DNA of 64,000 bases from Acidobacteriaceae bacterium. GTDB lineage: Bacteria; Acidobacteriota; Terriglobia; Terriglobales; Acidobacteriaceae. The first letter of the stretch is position 1; each line of letters opens with the position of its first letter. The notes under the pieces were generated by a model, which ran no database searches, was not told the DNA's origin, and was given only the letters and a program-made list of their open reading frames with translations. The stretch is from assembly GCA_003134655.1 (NCBI GenBank), contig PLBY01000085.1:10716-74715 (forward strand). The letters run 5' to 3'. The position numbers and the translations under genes are program-made. Positions 11,274 to 20,306 of the stretch are shown here, one piece after another.

Positions 11274-11318
11274 CTGTCACGGCAGAGGCCGCGGGTTCGA
11301 GTCCCGTCGTCCCCGCCA
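11274..11318 (+). pseudogene. tRNA-Asp(GTC) 3' half (att-like scar)
   Basis: From the anticodon loop CTGTCAC to the encoded CCA this is a standard tRNA-Asp: variable loop AGGCC, T arm GCGGG-TTCGAGT-CCCGT and acceptor 3' strand CGTCCCC-G-CCA. Upstream of the loop, no anticodon stem partner, D arm or GGGGACG 5' acceptor is present. The crossover is therefore at the anticodon loop, as expected for a tyrosine-recombinase attachment site. The missing 5' half would lie to the left of an inserted element. Confidence 0.7.
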
Positions 11319-11555
11319 TTCTTTTCAAGCACTTGCAACCCTAGCGTCCGGCAAATCAGGGGATGTTAGGGGACGATAAGCGCCGAACGAGAATGGTCCA
11401 ATCCGAAAACGGTTCCAAACAGCGCTCATTGAATTAGGTTCTTCTTTGCAGCCGCTTAAATTCCCACAAAAGTCGCAGATTCACAGCAACAGCTTATCGG
11501 GAAGGAGCGAGACGATATCGGACGGAACTAGAGAGAATCGGACGATCACAGTTTG

Positions 11556-11631
11556 CGGGGCATAGTTCAGCTGGTTAGAATGCCTGCCTGTCACGCAGGA
11601 GGCCGCGGGTTCGAGTCCCTTCGCTCCGCCA
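11556..11631 (+). tRNA. tRNA-Asp (GTC), slightly divergent
   Basis: A complete cloverleaf can be drawn: acceptor strands CGGGGCA and CGCTCCG (six of seven pairs, one a wobble), D arm GTTC-AGCTGGTTA-GAAT, perfect anticodon arm CCTGC-CTGTCAC-GCAGG (anticodon GTC), variable loop AGGCC and T arm GCGGG-TTCGAGT-CCCTT with one mismatch. Shifting the acceptor by one base gives GCGGGGC/GCTCCGC, also paired. The mismatches and the nearby tRNA-Asp 3' scar (300 bases upstream, same 3' half) raise the possibility that this copy came with a mobile element. Functional status is uncertain. Confidence 0.72.
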
Positions 11632-11690
11632 TTTCTTTCTTGCCAACGGTATAAGAAGCTGACGAGAAGAGATGGCGTTTAGCACTTGAG

Positions 11691-12110
11691 CTAAGCTGTG
11701 CGCCGATCCGGTTCGTGCGAAACTTTGGAGCGCCTCATCAGATGCACGGCCAACGAACCGCCAAAAATCACATCAAATGCCAAACAGAATCCAGGCCACC
11801 AACGCGGTACCCCCGGGTTTTCAATGAGTAAGTGATGGACGAAGTCAAAAAGTCCGTGCCCAACAATGGCGGCGGAAACCAACCAAAGGTTTTTTCTGAA
11901 GCCAAGTACGGCAAGTAGCAGGAAGACGCTGGCTGCAGCGATTTCAATCACTAGCGTCCGCCCGGAAGCTCCCATCACAGCAAACAACACATAATATGAG
12001 GCGATTACGATGAGCACGGTCGGATAAAAGGAACGTTCGCGGTCAAAGCCGACAATGATGGCGAAACCAGCCACAACCAAAGACAAGATCAAGCCAATTA
12101 GGTATTCCAT
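11691..12110 (-). CDS. Integral membrane protein, unknown (DUF6010-like)
   Basis: A 139-residue protein starting at ATG 12110, with GAGGTGGGA upstream as ribosome site. It has about five membrane helices. The polar motif GHGLFDFVHHLL between helices, with paired histidines and an aspartate, suggests a metal site or a small membrane enzyme. The family name is from memory of the GHG-D-HH pattern and is tentative. It is on the same strand as, and downstream of, the transglycosylase/efflux operon, 74 bases from the transglycosylase stop. Confidence 0.6.
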   Translation of the reverse strand: MEYLIGLILSLVVAGFAIIVGFDRERSFYPTVLIVIASYYVLFAVMGASGRTLVIEIAAASVFLLLAVLGFRKNLWLVSAAIVGHGLFDFVHHLLIENPGVPRWWPGFCLAFDVIFGGSLAVHLMRRSKVSHEPDRRTA

Positions 12111-12184
12111 TTGTTGTCCCACCTCTGCTGTTGTTCGCAAGCGCTAACGACACAAGTTCAGTGGATCGCTGAAGATCCCCGAGT

Positions 12185-13018
12185 TTATTGCTGAGCCCCA
12201 GTTGTTGGTTGTGCATACATTATCGCTTGGCTCCGACGAATATCGGTTCGGCTGGCACCGAGCAGTGGGTTGGCGGCAAACAAATTCGACGCCGCCATCA
12301 CAGCAGGAACGTATGCTCTCGTCTCTGCTGGAATCAACCGCTTGCTGCTCAAGACTGCAAAATCATGGCTACCGGACCTGAGAACGGCGTTCCGCACGAC
12401 TATCTCGCCTGCGTCATATGCCGCGAGAGCGAGTGACCAGTCTCCGAACTGTTCGTGCAGATCGCGGAGGTAAAGCGCTGCAGCCCGTGTTGATTTCAGG
12501 ATGTCCAGGCGGTCATCAGTGTCACTATTAATGGTAAGACCAAAACGACGTGCGGTGTCCGGCATGAACTGCCAGATACCTCGTGCGCCCTTGGGGGAGA
12601 GGGCGGTCGGCTGTCCACCGCTTTCTACTAACACGATGGCCGCAATTTCGCCTGGAACACCTTCATCCTGCAAAATGGGAGCTACGACTGGTCTCAGTTT
12701 CACCACTCTCGCAACGGCGCGACGGACGGCTTCATCGTTGCCGTTCCAATATTGCTCCGCGAACTGGTGTAGAACATTCGCATTGGGCAGGGGTGTAGTC
12801 TTGGCTCCGGCTTCAACGATCTGACTACTCGCTGCTGCCTCCCGCATCACATTCGTCAAAGCCGAGTCGGCTGCACTGTCCAGGGCCTGGCTGTAGGCCG
12901 CAAAATCATCTTCGACCGAAGCTGCCGGAACGGCGTAACGTTGCGTCTGCGACCAGGCGGGCAATGTGAGCGCAAACAGCATGACCAGGGCGTTGATTGG
13001 GCATTTGAGTCTATGCAT
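12185..13018 (-). CDS. Lytic transglycosylase, SLT domain, secreted
   Basis: A 277-residue protein beginning with a Sec signal peptide (MHRLKCPINALVMLFALTLP, then AWSQ). The SLT/lysozyme-like domain lies at about 110-230, with the catalytic Glu in VLVESGGQPTALSPKGARGIWQFMPDTARRFG and the later AAYDAGE motif (usual form AAYNAG). It should cleave peptidoglycan in the periplasm. ATG 13018 overlaps the stop of the efflux pump gene (ATGCATAG), so translation is coupled. Wall cleavage may help assemble the trans-envelope efflux complex, an inference from the operon position. Confidence 0.88.
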   Translation of the reverse strand: MHRLKCPINALVMLFALTLPAWSQTQRYAVPAASVEDDFAAYSQALDSAADSALTNVMREAAASSQIVEAGAKTTPLPNANVLHQFAEQYWNGNDEAVRRAVARVVKLRPVVAPILQDEGVPGEIAAIVLVESGGQPTALSPKGARGIWQFMPDTARRFGLTINSDTDDRLDILKSTRAAALYLRDLHEQFGDWSLALAAYDAGEIVVRNAVLRSGSHDFAVLSSKRLIPAETRAYVPAVMAASNLFAANPLLGASRTDIRRSQAIMYAQPTTGAQQ

Positions 13019-16000
13019 GTACCGGCTCCCCAATGTTCCTCGGTTCAAGTTCCCTGGGTCCTTGCTGTTTCAGTTTCGGCTTTACCTCGAAGTTCCACTT
13101 CCAGATCGCGAAGACCGGCGGATAAATGATGAGTTCCATCAGAAATGAAGTGATGATTCCGCCGATCATGGGAGCAGCAATGCGCTTCATTACGTCACCA
13201 CCCGCGCCGACAGACCACATGATTGGCAGCAGCCCAAACAGCATGCAGGCCACCGTCATCACCTTCGGGCGGAGACGCTTGACCGCCCCTACAACGATGG
13301 CTTCTCGCAGATCATCCCAACTGTTCATCCGCCCTTTGCTGATGGCCTCGTGGTAGGCAAGATCCAGGTACAGCAACATGAACACAGCTGTCTCGGCATC
13401 CACTCCTAGCAACGCGATGAGCCCGACCCACACCGCAATACTCATGTTGTAGTTCAGCAGGTATAGGAACCAGATCGCGCCAATCGCTGAAAACGGCACA
13501 GCGAGGAGGATGATGAAAGTCTTCACTGTGGACTTGGTGTTGAGGTACAGCAACAGGAACACGATGAAAAGCGTGATCGGCACCACGATCTTCAAGCGTT
13601 CTTTTACGCGCTCCATCGATTCGTACTGGCCGCTCCAGACCAGCTGATACCCGGCGGGCACGCCGACTTTTTCCGCTACGACTTTTTTCGCGTCCGTGAC
13701 ATAGCTGCCGATGTCGCGCCCCGAGACATCGACATAGACGTATCCACTGAGACGACCGTTTTCATCGCGGATCATGCCTGGACCGGTCTTCAAGGAGATG
13801 TCGGCAATCTGCCCCAACGGAATCTGCGCACCGGAAGGCGTGTTGACAAGCACTCTCTGCAGTGCATCGATGTCGCTACGGTAATCGCGCAAGTATCGAA
13901 CATTGACTGAGTACCGTTCCCGGCCCTCGATCGTGGTGGTGACCGGCTCACCGCCCACGGCCGACATTAGAACGTCATTGGCATCATCCACAGTAAGTCC
14001 GTAGCGGGCGAGTTGATCGCGTTTCAGATCGAAGTCCAGAAAGTATCCGCCGGTCGTCCGTTCAGCAAAAACACTGGTTGTACCGGGGATGTCCTTCAGC
14101 GCCATCTCGATTTGTCCGCCGACTTTCTCGATTTCGCTCAGATCGGAGCCGAGGACCTTGATGCCAAGCGGCGTGCGAATGCCGGTGGTCAGCATGTCGA
14201 TACGCGCTTTGATCGGCATAGTCCAGGCATTCGCGATACCTGGCATCGTCAGCGCTTCGTTCAGACCTCCGGCGCCATAGATCAGTTCCTGAGTGGTGCC
14301 GTGTTCCGGCCAGAATCGACCGAGTGTACTGTGTAGCCAGTTGGGAGCCCAAGTCGAGTACCAGCGCTCGCGCTTCGGCCAGTCCGTCTGGGGCTTCAGG
14401 GTAATAACGGTCTCCATCATGGAGTAGGGTGCGGGATCGGTGGCGCTTTCCACACGCCCTGCCTTGCCGAATACGCGGTAGACCTCAGGGAAGCTCTTGA
14501 TGATTTTGTCTTGCACCTGAAGCAGCCGTGAGGCTTCTGTTACGGACATGCCGGGCAAAGTCGTAGGCATGTACAGTAGCGTGCCTTCATCGAGCGGCGG
14601 CATGAACTCCGAGCCCAGTTTGAAGAACACCGGCACGGTCAGCACCATGGCGATGACGGCGGCGGCAATTGTCTTCCACTTGTGTTCCAGCACGAACTCT
14701 ACTACAGGGTGGTAGAGCTTCATCAGTGGGCGGCTGATCGGGTGGTTGTCTTCGCTGTGGATCGTGCCAACGAGCACGCTGTTTACGATTGCTGCCAGCC
14801 ATCGCGGACGGAACTTGAACTTATCCATGCGGGTGAACAACAATCGCATGGCCGGATCCAGCGTGATGGCCAGTACTCCCGCGATCGCCATGGCGAAGGT
14901 CTTGGTGAATGCCAGCGGCTTGAACAGGCGGCCTTCCTGGGCTTCGAGCGTGAACACGGGCAGGAAGGCGACGGCGATGACGAGCAGCGCGAAGAAACTG
15001 GCTCCCCCCACTTCCTTTACGGCCGAGATCACGACCTGGTGATAGTCGCCAGGGCGCCCTTCCGCATTCCAGTGCTCAAGCTTTTTGTGCGTCTGCTCGA
15101 CAACTACGACTGCCGCATCGATCATGGCTCCGATAGCGATAGCGATTCCGCCGAGCGACATGATATTGGCCGACATGCCACTCATTTGGATAGGAATAAA
15201 TGCCAGGATCACGGTGACCGGAATAGTAATGATGGGAATGAAGGCGCTCGGGAAGTGCCATAAAAAGATCATGATCACCAAACTAACGATGACCAGTTCT
15301 TCAATCAACGTGTGCTTCAAGTTATCGACTGAGCGGTCGATCAGGTCGGAACGGTCATAGGTGGTGACGATCTTCATCCCCTTAGGCAGTGTGGGCCCAA
15401 TGTCCGTGATCCTTTGCTTAACGCGCTCGATCACCTTCTGCGCATCCTCGCCGAAACGCATGATGACGACCCCACCCACCACTTCTCCCTGGCCATCGAG
15501 TTCAGCGACGCCACGCCGCATGTCGGGCCCGAAGGTCACCGTAGCGAGATCCTTCACCAGCACGGGCGTGCCGGTTTGCGAGTTCGACATGACTACAATG
15601 TTGCCGATGTCATCGAGCGATTTGATGTATCCGCGACCCCGCACCATATACTCGCGGCCGGACATCTCGACCAACCGCGCGCCGACATCGTTGTTGCTCT
15701 TCCCAATGGCGTCCACGACCATATTGATCGGGATCTTGTAGCCAAGCAGCTTGTTGGGGTCGATGTTGACCTGATACTGACGAACGAAACCTCCCAACGG
15801 TGCTACTTCCGCCACACCCGGCACGGATTGCAGGGCATAGCGCAAATACCAATCCTGGTAGGTGCGTATCTTCTCAATGCTGTACTGTCCGGTGGTATCG
15901 ACCAGAGCATATTCATAGACCCAACCGACAGCGGTCGCATCCTTTGCCAACTCAACGCTGACGCCTTTGGGCAGACGTGGGACGACGGAATTCAGATATT

Positions 16001-16331
16001 CAAGCGTCCTCGACCGCGCCCAGTAAATGTCCGTGCCTTCTTCAAAGATGATGTAAACGTAGGAGTAGCCGAAATCCGAGAAGCCGCGGATGTCCTTCAC
16101 TTTGGGCAAGCCCAGCAACGCCGAGGTGATCGGATACGTCACCTGATCTTCCATGATGTCCGGGCTGCGGTCCCACTTGGAGTACACAATTACCTGCGTA
16201 TCCGACAGATCGGGGATCGCATCCAGCTTTGTGTTCTTCAGCGAGTGCCAGCCAATCAGCACCGCTACGCCGATGAACAGAAGAACAAGGAATTTGTTCT
16301 TCGCGCAGATATCGATGATTCGGTTAATCAT
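13011..16331 (-). CDS. cusA: Heavy-metal efflux RND pump, CusA-type
   Basis: A 1106-residue inner-membrane proton/cation antiporter of the HME-RND family, with two halves of a large periplasmic loop plus about six helices each. Three methionines that line the Cu(I)/Ag(I) path in E. coli CusA are present in equivalent contexts: LLYMPTTLPG, APYSMMETV and ARIDMLTTG. This favours Cu/Ag over divalent-metal CzcA. Other family motifs seen: VTYPITSALLGLP near the N-terminus and GAGGDVMKRIAAPMIGG near the C-terminus. It overlaps the NosL-like gene upstream by four bases (ATGA) and the transglycosylase downstream by eight. Confidence 0.93.
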   Translation of the reverse strand: MINRIIDICAKNKFLVLLFIGVAVLIGWHSLKNTKLDAIPDLSDTQVIVYSKWDRSPDIMEDQVTYPITSALLGLPKVKDIRGFSDFGYSYVYIIFEEGTDIYWARSRTLEYLNSVVPRLPKGVSVELAKDATAVGWVYEYALVDTTGQYSIEKIRTYQDWYLRYALQSVPGVAEVAPLGGFVRQYQVNIDPNKLLGYKIPINMVVDAIGKSNNDVGARLVEMSGREYMVRGRGYIKSLDDIGNIVVMSNSQTGTPVLVKDLATVTFGPDMRRGVAELDGQGEVVGGVVIMRFGEDAQKVIERVKQRITDIGPTLPKGMKIVTTYDRSDLIDRSVDNLKHTLIEELVIVSLVIMIFLWHFPSAFIPIITIPVTVILAFIPIQMSGMSANIMSLGGIAIAIGAMIDAAVVVVEQTHKKLEHWNAEGRPGDYHQVVISAVKEVGGASFFALLVIAVAFLPVFTLEAQEGRLFKPLAFTKTFAMAIAGVLAITLDPAMRLLFTRMDKFKFRPRWLAAIVNSVLVGTIHSEDNHPISRPLMKLYHPVVEFVLEHKWKTIAAAVIAMVLTVPVFFKLGSEFMPPLDEGTLLYMPTTLPGMSVTEASRLLQVQDKIIKSFPEVYRVFGKAGRVESATDPAPYSMMETVITLKPQTDWPKRERWYSTWAPNWLHSTLGRFWPEHGTTQELIYGAGGLNEALTMPGIANAWTMPIKARIDMLTTGIRTPLGIKVLGSDLSEIEKVGGQIEMALKDIPGTTSVFAERTTGGYFLDFDLKRDQLARYGLTVDDANDVLMSAVGGEPVTTTIEGRERYSVNVRYLRDYRSDIDALQRVLVNTPSGAQIPLGQIADISLKTGPGMIRDENGRLSGYVYVDVSGRDIGSYVTDAKKVVAEKVGVPAGYQLVWSGQYESMERVKERLKIVVPITLFIVFLLLYLNTKSTVKTFIILLAVPFSAIGAIWFLYLLNYNMSIAVWVGLIALLGVDAETAVFMLLYLDLAYHEAISKGRMNSWDDLREAIVVGAVKRLRPKVMTVACMLFGLLPIMWSVGAGGDVMKRIAAPMIGGIITSFLMELIIYPPVFAIWKWNFEVKPKLKQQGPRELEPRNIGEPVHA

Positions 16332-16822
16332 TGCTGTTCGGCCTCCGCCAGCACTTCAGGCAGACTCCGCAAAACACCACCGTTCTGGTCCACGAACGCT
16401 TCCGCCGCTTTCCGGTCGCTGAACGCGAAGGTGCCGGGCGAGCAGCGATCGAATGCCAACTGTTCCATGTGCTTGGACTCATCCATCTTGGACATGTCGT
16501 GCTGGCAGGCGATCACGCGGCTATCCTCGACAAACCATGCTCCCTCCGGGCTCACCAGCTTCCCGGTGGGATAGTCCGTCACTGCGATCAGCCGCAAGGA
16601 CTTCTTTTCCTGTCGTGCCTCCGTCACCGCACAGTGCGTACAGCAGACGTCGCGCCGCCTCCCTCCAACTTCCGCTACGACGTGTGCTTTTGCATTGATC
16701 TGACGCCGGCAGAATCCGCACTCCATCCGCGAGCGGCGGTTCATCAGCAAGTACCCGCCCGCAAATAAGCCCGCGACAACGATCAGGACCAGTGTTGAAT
16801 AAATCGATGCCTTTTTTGCCAT
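16328..16822 (-). CDS. NosL-like membrane-anchored copper-binding protein
   Basis: A 164-residue protein with an N-terminal membrane anchor (about residues 5-25). The start ATG 16822 sits seven bases after AAGGAG; the frame also has a TTG two codons earlier. The Cys pairs CGFC and CCTHC, plus CQHDMSKMDESKHM, are Cys/Met/His clusters suited to Cu(I). The layout (MECGFC, then a central loop, then FSDRKAAEAFV) resembles NosL, a copper chaperone-type lipoprotein. Located between the adaptor and pump genes, it probably hands metal to the CusCBA complex. Confidence 0.75.
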   Translation of the reverse strand: MAKKASIYSTLVLIVVAGLFAGGYLLMNRRSRMECGFCRRQINAKAHVVAEVGGRRRDVCCTHCAVTEARQEKKSLRLIAVTDYPTGKLVSPEGAWFVEDSRVIACQHDMSKMDESKHMEQLAFDRCSPGTFAFSDRKAAEAFVDQNGGVLRSLPEVLAEAEQQ

Positions 16823-16833
16823 AGCCAATCTCC

Positions 16834-18285
16834 TTAGTGCTGCATCCCGGCCATCGCGCTCCTCAGACGACTCTCGGAATCGATCAGGAAGTTTCCAGAT
16901 GTCACGATGGTTTCCCCCGCATTCAGCCCAGACAGAACGACCACGTTGCCTTCGAGCTTCGCACCCATCTGGATCACGCGCGGTTCAAACAAACCGCCAT
17001 CGTGGACGACAAACACGTACTGCTTGTCTCCAGAATCCATGATCGCTTCCTGAGGCACGACAATCTGCTTGCCGTAGTTGATCTTCAACTGCACATTGGC
17101 GAACATCTGCGGTTTCAGGTCGAAATTACGGTTTGCAAACTCGATGCGGGCTTTCACCGTATGGGAGACGGGATCGACAGTCGGGTAGATGTAGGTGATT
17201 TTCCCTGTGTAGGTCTTTCCGGCGTAGTAGCTCAGTTCCATGTTCGCCGTCTGCCCCACTTTCACAAATGGCACCTCATACTCGTACACATCTGCATTCA
17301 CCCAGATCGTGGAGAGATCGCTGATCGCATACAGATCCATGTCCGGGGTGACGGCGGTTTGTGGAAACGCCTTGCGGTCGGTCACGAAGCCACTGACGGG
17401 CGAATAGAAGGTCAAAGTTTTCGTGACCTCGCCGGTTTCGTCGAGCTTCTTGATCTGCTCGTCGCTGATGTCCCACAGTTTGAGGCGTTCACGCGTTGAA
17501 CGCAGCAGCGACTGCGATCCCTGCGAAACGTCGGGGAATTGCGAGGAGCCCATCTCCTTCGCGCCGCGCTTGGCGATTAGGTACTCCTCTTCGGTAGCCA
17601 CAAGGTCCGGGCTATAGAGCGTGAAGAGTGGTTGGCCTTTCTTGACGAGTTGCCCGACGAAGTCGACGTAACTCTTGTCGATGTACCCGTTAACCTTCAC
17701 ATGGATATGCGCGAGCTTCGTTTCATCGCTTGTGAGCTGACCAGTTGTGCGTACGGTGCGCACCAGAGAATGGAGGTCGACAGTCGCAGTTCTTACGCCG
17801 ATCAGTTGCTGCTTCTCCGGTGCGATCTTGACGGTGCCAGCCGGCATCGCCGCTGTGGTTGTCGCACTGCCACCTTGAGAAGTGTTGTCGTCGGCATATT
17901 GGGGCACGAGGTCCATGCCGTCGGGTGCTTTTCCCGCTTTGTTGTAGTGATGCTGCGGGCTCATGGCGTCATACCAATAGAGAACCTTGCGTTCGCCGCC
18001 GGGTGCCGACGCGCTTGTCGGACTCGCAGTCTGAATGGCTTTGTCTTCCGCGTATTGAGGCACCAAGTCCATTCCGTCGGGTGCTTTTCCGGCTTTGTTG
18101 TAGTGGTGCTGCGGGCTCATCGCGTCATACCAATAGCGAACCTTGCGTTCGCTTCCCGCTGCGGACGTTTGCGAGGCGGCCCGTTGGCCTTGGAAGAGCG
18201 CTGAAACTCTTCCGCTGAAAGTAATTCCAACCGCCAAGGCGATTGCAGCCCCGAGTGCCAGAATTCTGAGAACTTTGTAAGACAT
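16834..18285 (-). CDS. cusB: RND periplasmic adaptor CusB-type with duplicated metal-binding domain
   Basis: A 483-residue membrane-fusion protein with an N-terminal signal anchor (residues 8-27). It then has two tandem copies (about 48-82 and 100-134) of a heavy-metal-binding module that share the core YWYDAMSPQHHYNKAGKAP followed by DGMDLVPQYA; these modules lack the usual cysteines. The adaptor part has paired lipoyl-like halves (GYIDKSYVDFVGQLVKKGQPL), a helical hairpin and a beta barrel (FFYSPVSGFVTDRKAFP-like). It bridges pump and outer-membrane channel. AGGAGAG precedes the ATG. Five bases separate it from the channel gene upstream. Confidence 0.92.
   Translation of the reverse strand: MSYKVLRILALGAAIALAVGITFSGRVSALFQGQRAASQTSAAGSERKVRYWYDAMSPQHHYNKAGKAPDGMDLVPQYAEDKAIQTASPTSASAPGGERKVLYWYDAMSPQHHYNKAGKAPDGMDLVPQYADDNTSQGGSATTTAAMPAGTVKIAPEKQQLIGVRTATVDLHSLVRTVRTTGQLTSDETKLAHIHVKVNGYIDKSYVDFVGQLVKKGQPLFTLYSPDLVATEEEYLIAKRGAKEMGSSQFPDVSQGSQSLLRSTRERLKLWDISDEQIKKLDETGEVTKTLTFYSPVSGFVTDRKAFPQTAVTPDMDLYAISDLSTIWVNADVYEYEVPFVKVGQTANMELSYYAGKTYTGKITYIYPTVDPVSHTVKARIEFANRNFDLKPQMFANVQLKINYGKQIVVPQEAIMDSGDKQYVFVVHDGGLFEPRVIQMGAKLEGNVVVLSGLNAGETIVTSGNFLIDSESRLRSAMAGMQH
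17899..18155 (-). repeat. Recent in-gene tandem duplication (metal-binding module)
   Basis: About 100 bases at 17899-17999 and 18054-18155 encode the same roughly 31-residue module and are nearly identical at DNA level, with only about ten substitutions, many silent. A 50-base spacer separates them. This points to a fairly recent tandem duplication inside the adaptor gene. Confidence 0.8.
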
Positions 18286-18289
18286 CGCT

Positions 18290-19645
18290 TTACTCTCCTC
18301 CCGCCGGGTGCTGGTTGCCCGGTTGCGCGGCCGTCGAAGTCAGGTCCACGCCCACCATGCTCTCTATGCGTGCAAGCGACGATTGATAGTTCGCCAACTC
18401 GCGGTAATAGTCGATTTCATAGTTGAGAACCGTTGAGAAGTTCCCGAGAACGCTGAGGAAATCCACTGTCCCCACCTGATAGGCAGACATCGATGACTCC
18501 AGTGCCAGCGATGACTGCGGCACAACGCCCTGAGAGAACAAGCGCAAAAGTTCATCCGAGGCCTTGGCCGCCAGGTATTGCTGTTTGAGTTCGAAATTCA
18601 GCTCGTTCTTCCGATTGTCGCGGCTGCTCTCGGCTGAAAGCCGTTCTTCCGTGGCCTGCCTTACTTCCTCGCGTTGTTTGCTCTTGTAGAAGACCGGGAT
18701 GTTTATGGTGAACGTCATCCCATACATGTCGGGCAGCATCGGGCGTTGCTGATACATAAACCCCACGCTCAGATCCGGGTAGTAATCCTTCTGTGCCAGG
18801 TTCACTGCGAGTTGGTTGCGCTCAATCATCTGCTCCTCACGGTGAAGGCCGGGATCATTCTGACGTGCGAGCCTGTACAGGTCGTCAAGCGAGTAGTTCA
18901 GAGGGGACCGTTCGATATTGTCGGCCGGTGGGAGTGGCGCTTCAGGACTACGCGCCAACAGTGTGTTCAGACGTGCCTGCGAAGTATTTCGTTGCTGTTG
19001 CAGCACCGTGAGCCTCTGCACCAATAGTGAAATCTCGACTTGTGATCTGAGAACATCCTGCTGAATGCCTTTACCCACGCGGTAACGGGCTTCGGCGATC
19101 TGCGACAGCTTACTGAGCAGATCCTTGTCCTTCAGGGTCGTCTGAAGCGCTTTGTCGTAGAACCAGTATTCGAAATAGGCCGTCTTCACGTCTGCGGTTA
19201 CGCGCCGGCGAACCGCTTCCATATCCGAAGACCCGGCATCAGCTTCTTTTGAGGCAATCTCGCCGCGCAATTTCAGCTTACCGGGGTAGAGCAGTTGCTG
19301 GCTGGCAGTGACGGCACGGTAGCTGGAAGGGTCGCCCGACTGCACGCTGAAGGGTGTGATGTTTCCAGCCCAGCCGATCCCAACCATAGGGTCAGGCAGT
19401 GTCTTGGCTTGCGGCACACGCCGCCGCTGCGCTTCCACACTATGCAAGGCGCTCTGGATCGCCGGATTCTTCTGCAGCGCTTCGCGAACAAGGTCTTCGA
19501 GGCTGACGGGGGACGCGACCCGAGGTTGTGTGGTGCTATCGGACTGAGGCGCTTGAAGCGTGACCGGAACCTGAACCTGTTGTGCCGCACCGAGGCCTGG
19601 CCATAGACAGCCGAACGATATCAGAGTGAGTATTTTCCTGATCAT
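18290..19645 (-). CDS. cusC: Outer-membrane efflux channel, CusC/TolC type
   Basis: A 451-residue protein from ATG 19645, which starts a signal peptide (MIRKILTLISFGCLWPGLGA, then AQ). It has two repeated helical OEP domains; the first opens with SLEDLVREALQKNPAIQSALHSVEAQRRRVPQAK and the second is similar. Long amphipathic helices and the closing FLSVLGNFSTVLNYEIDYYREL are typical. It forms the outer-membrane exit duct for the CusBA pump. It is the first pump gene of the minus-strand operon, downstream of the small Cys/His protein. Confidence 0.9.
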   Translation of the reverse strand: MIRKILTLISFGCLWPGLGAAQQVQVPVTLQAPQSDSTTQPRVASPVSLEDLVREALQKNPAIQSALHSVEAQRRRVPQAKTLPDPMVGIGWAGNITPFSVQSGDPSSYRAVTASQQLLYPGKLKLRGEIASKEADAGSSDMEAVRRRVTADVKTAYFEYWFYDKALQTTLKDKDLLSKLSQIAEARYRVGKGIQQDVLRSQVEISLLVQRLTVLQQQRNTSQARLNTLLARSPEAPLPPADNIERSPLNYSLDDLYRLARQNDPGLHREEQMIERNQLAVNLAQKDYYPDLSVGFMYQQRPMLPDMYGMTFTINIPVFYKSKQREEVRQATEERLSAESSRDNRKNELNFELKQQYLAAKASDELLRLFSQGVVPQSSLALESSMSAYQVGTVDFLSVLGNFSTVLNYEIDYYRELANYQSSLARIESMVGVDLTSTAAQPGNQHPAGGE

Positions 19646-19738
19646 GAGAGTGTTCTCTATTTGCTCAGACGACGCTGAAAATGCGTGTTCAAACCTTAGG
19701 CAATTACGCCTAAGAGGGATGTGCAAAGAGGGACAGTG

Positions 19739-20119
19739 CTAGATCAGGAAGGTGCAGAAAACGGACTGGAGGGAGGGGTACGATGCTCGACCGAGCGGGT
19801 CGGGCGGTTCGGCTTTTGTCAGAACCGCAGGGACATCCAGAACCGAAGCGGTGAATGTCGGAGCCACGTAGCCCCTGACGCTTGGAACCTGTGCTGTTGA
19901 AGCGGGGGTCGGTCTGGCAGCAGAGACTCGGCAGCACGCGTTATTTGCAGGCGCCTCTTGAATAGTAACCGAAGGCGCATGCGCGCTCATCATCGGGCAG
20001 TGGGGTGTGCAATGCTCGACCGCCGTCATTTGCCACCAGCACGAGCCCAACGCTGACAATGGCATTGCCAGCAAAATCACTACGAGCGCTGAGGCGACGA
20101 GTTTGAACCGCCATGTCAT
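19739..20119 (-). CDS. Small secreted Cys/His-rich protein of the metal operon
   Basis: A 126-residue protein with a Sec signal (MTWRFKLVASALVVILLAM, then PLSALGS). The mature N-terminus carries CWWQMTAVEHCTPHCPMM, a Cys/His/Met cluster likely to bind copper or another soft metal, and CC further on. The C-terminal half is low complexity. No family recognised. It is probably the first gene of the efflux operon, and the start codon lies just downstream of the putative promoter and CRP-like palindrome. Confidence 0.65.
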   Translation of the reverse strand: MTWRFKLVASALVVILLAMPLSALGSCWWQMTAVEHCTPHCPMMSAHAPSVTIQEAPANNACCRVSAARPTPASTAQVPSVRGYVAPTFTASVLDVPAVLTKAEPPDPLGRASYPSLQSVFCTFLI

Positions 20120-20156
20120 GTTCTTAAAAGTATATTAGGGATCGGTGCCCGCATGG

Positions 20157-20176
20157 GCTGTGATCCAGATCACAGC
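20157..20176. promoter_or_regulatory. CRP/FNR-type palindrome upstream of the efflux operon
   Basis: GCTGTGATCCAGATCACAGC is a perfect inverted repeat (9-2-9) and contains the CRP-type core TGTGA-N6-TCACA. On the minus strand, TAATAT (20132-20137) could be a -10 box. The palindrome centre would then be about 41 bases upstream of the predicted start of transcription, the class II activator position. A CRP-family activator of the metal operon is an inference. Confidence 0.6.
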
Positions 20177-20306
20177 CGCCTGTAATCGCGACTACGAACC
20201 CGCAAGGCGGCGGCAACCTCGCTCAATCTACCATTGCAGAATCAGCGACTCAGGAGCACATGCAAGCAAGAAGGGGATCGGCCCAACATCGTGCCCGCAG
20301 AACATC

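Noticed and set aside
14013..16574. Long plus-strand frames (up to 386 codons) opposite the CusA gene
   Set aside because: They are antisense shadows caused by the codon pattern of the real pump gene, which has full family motifs.
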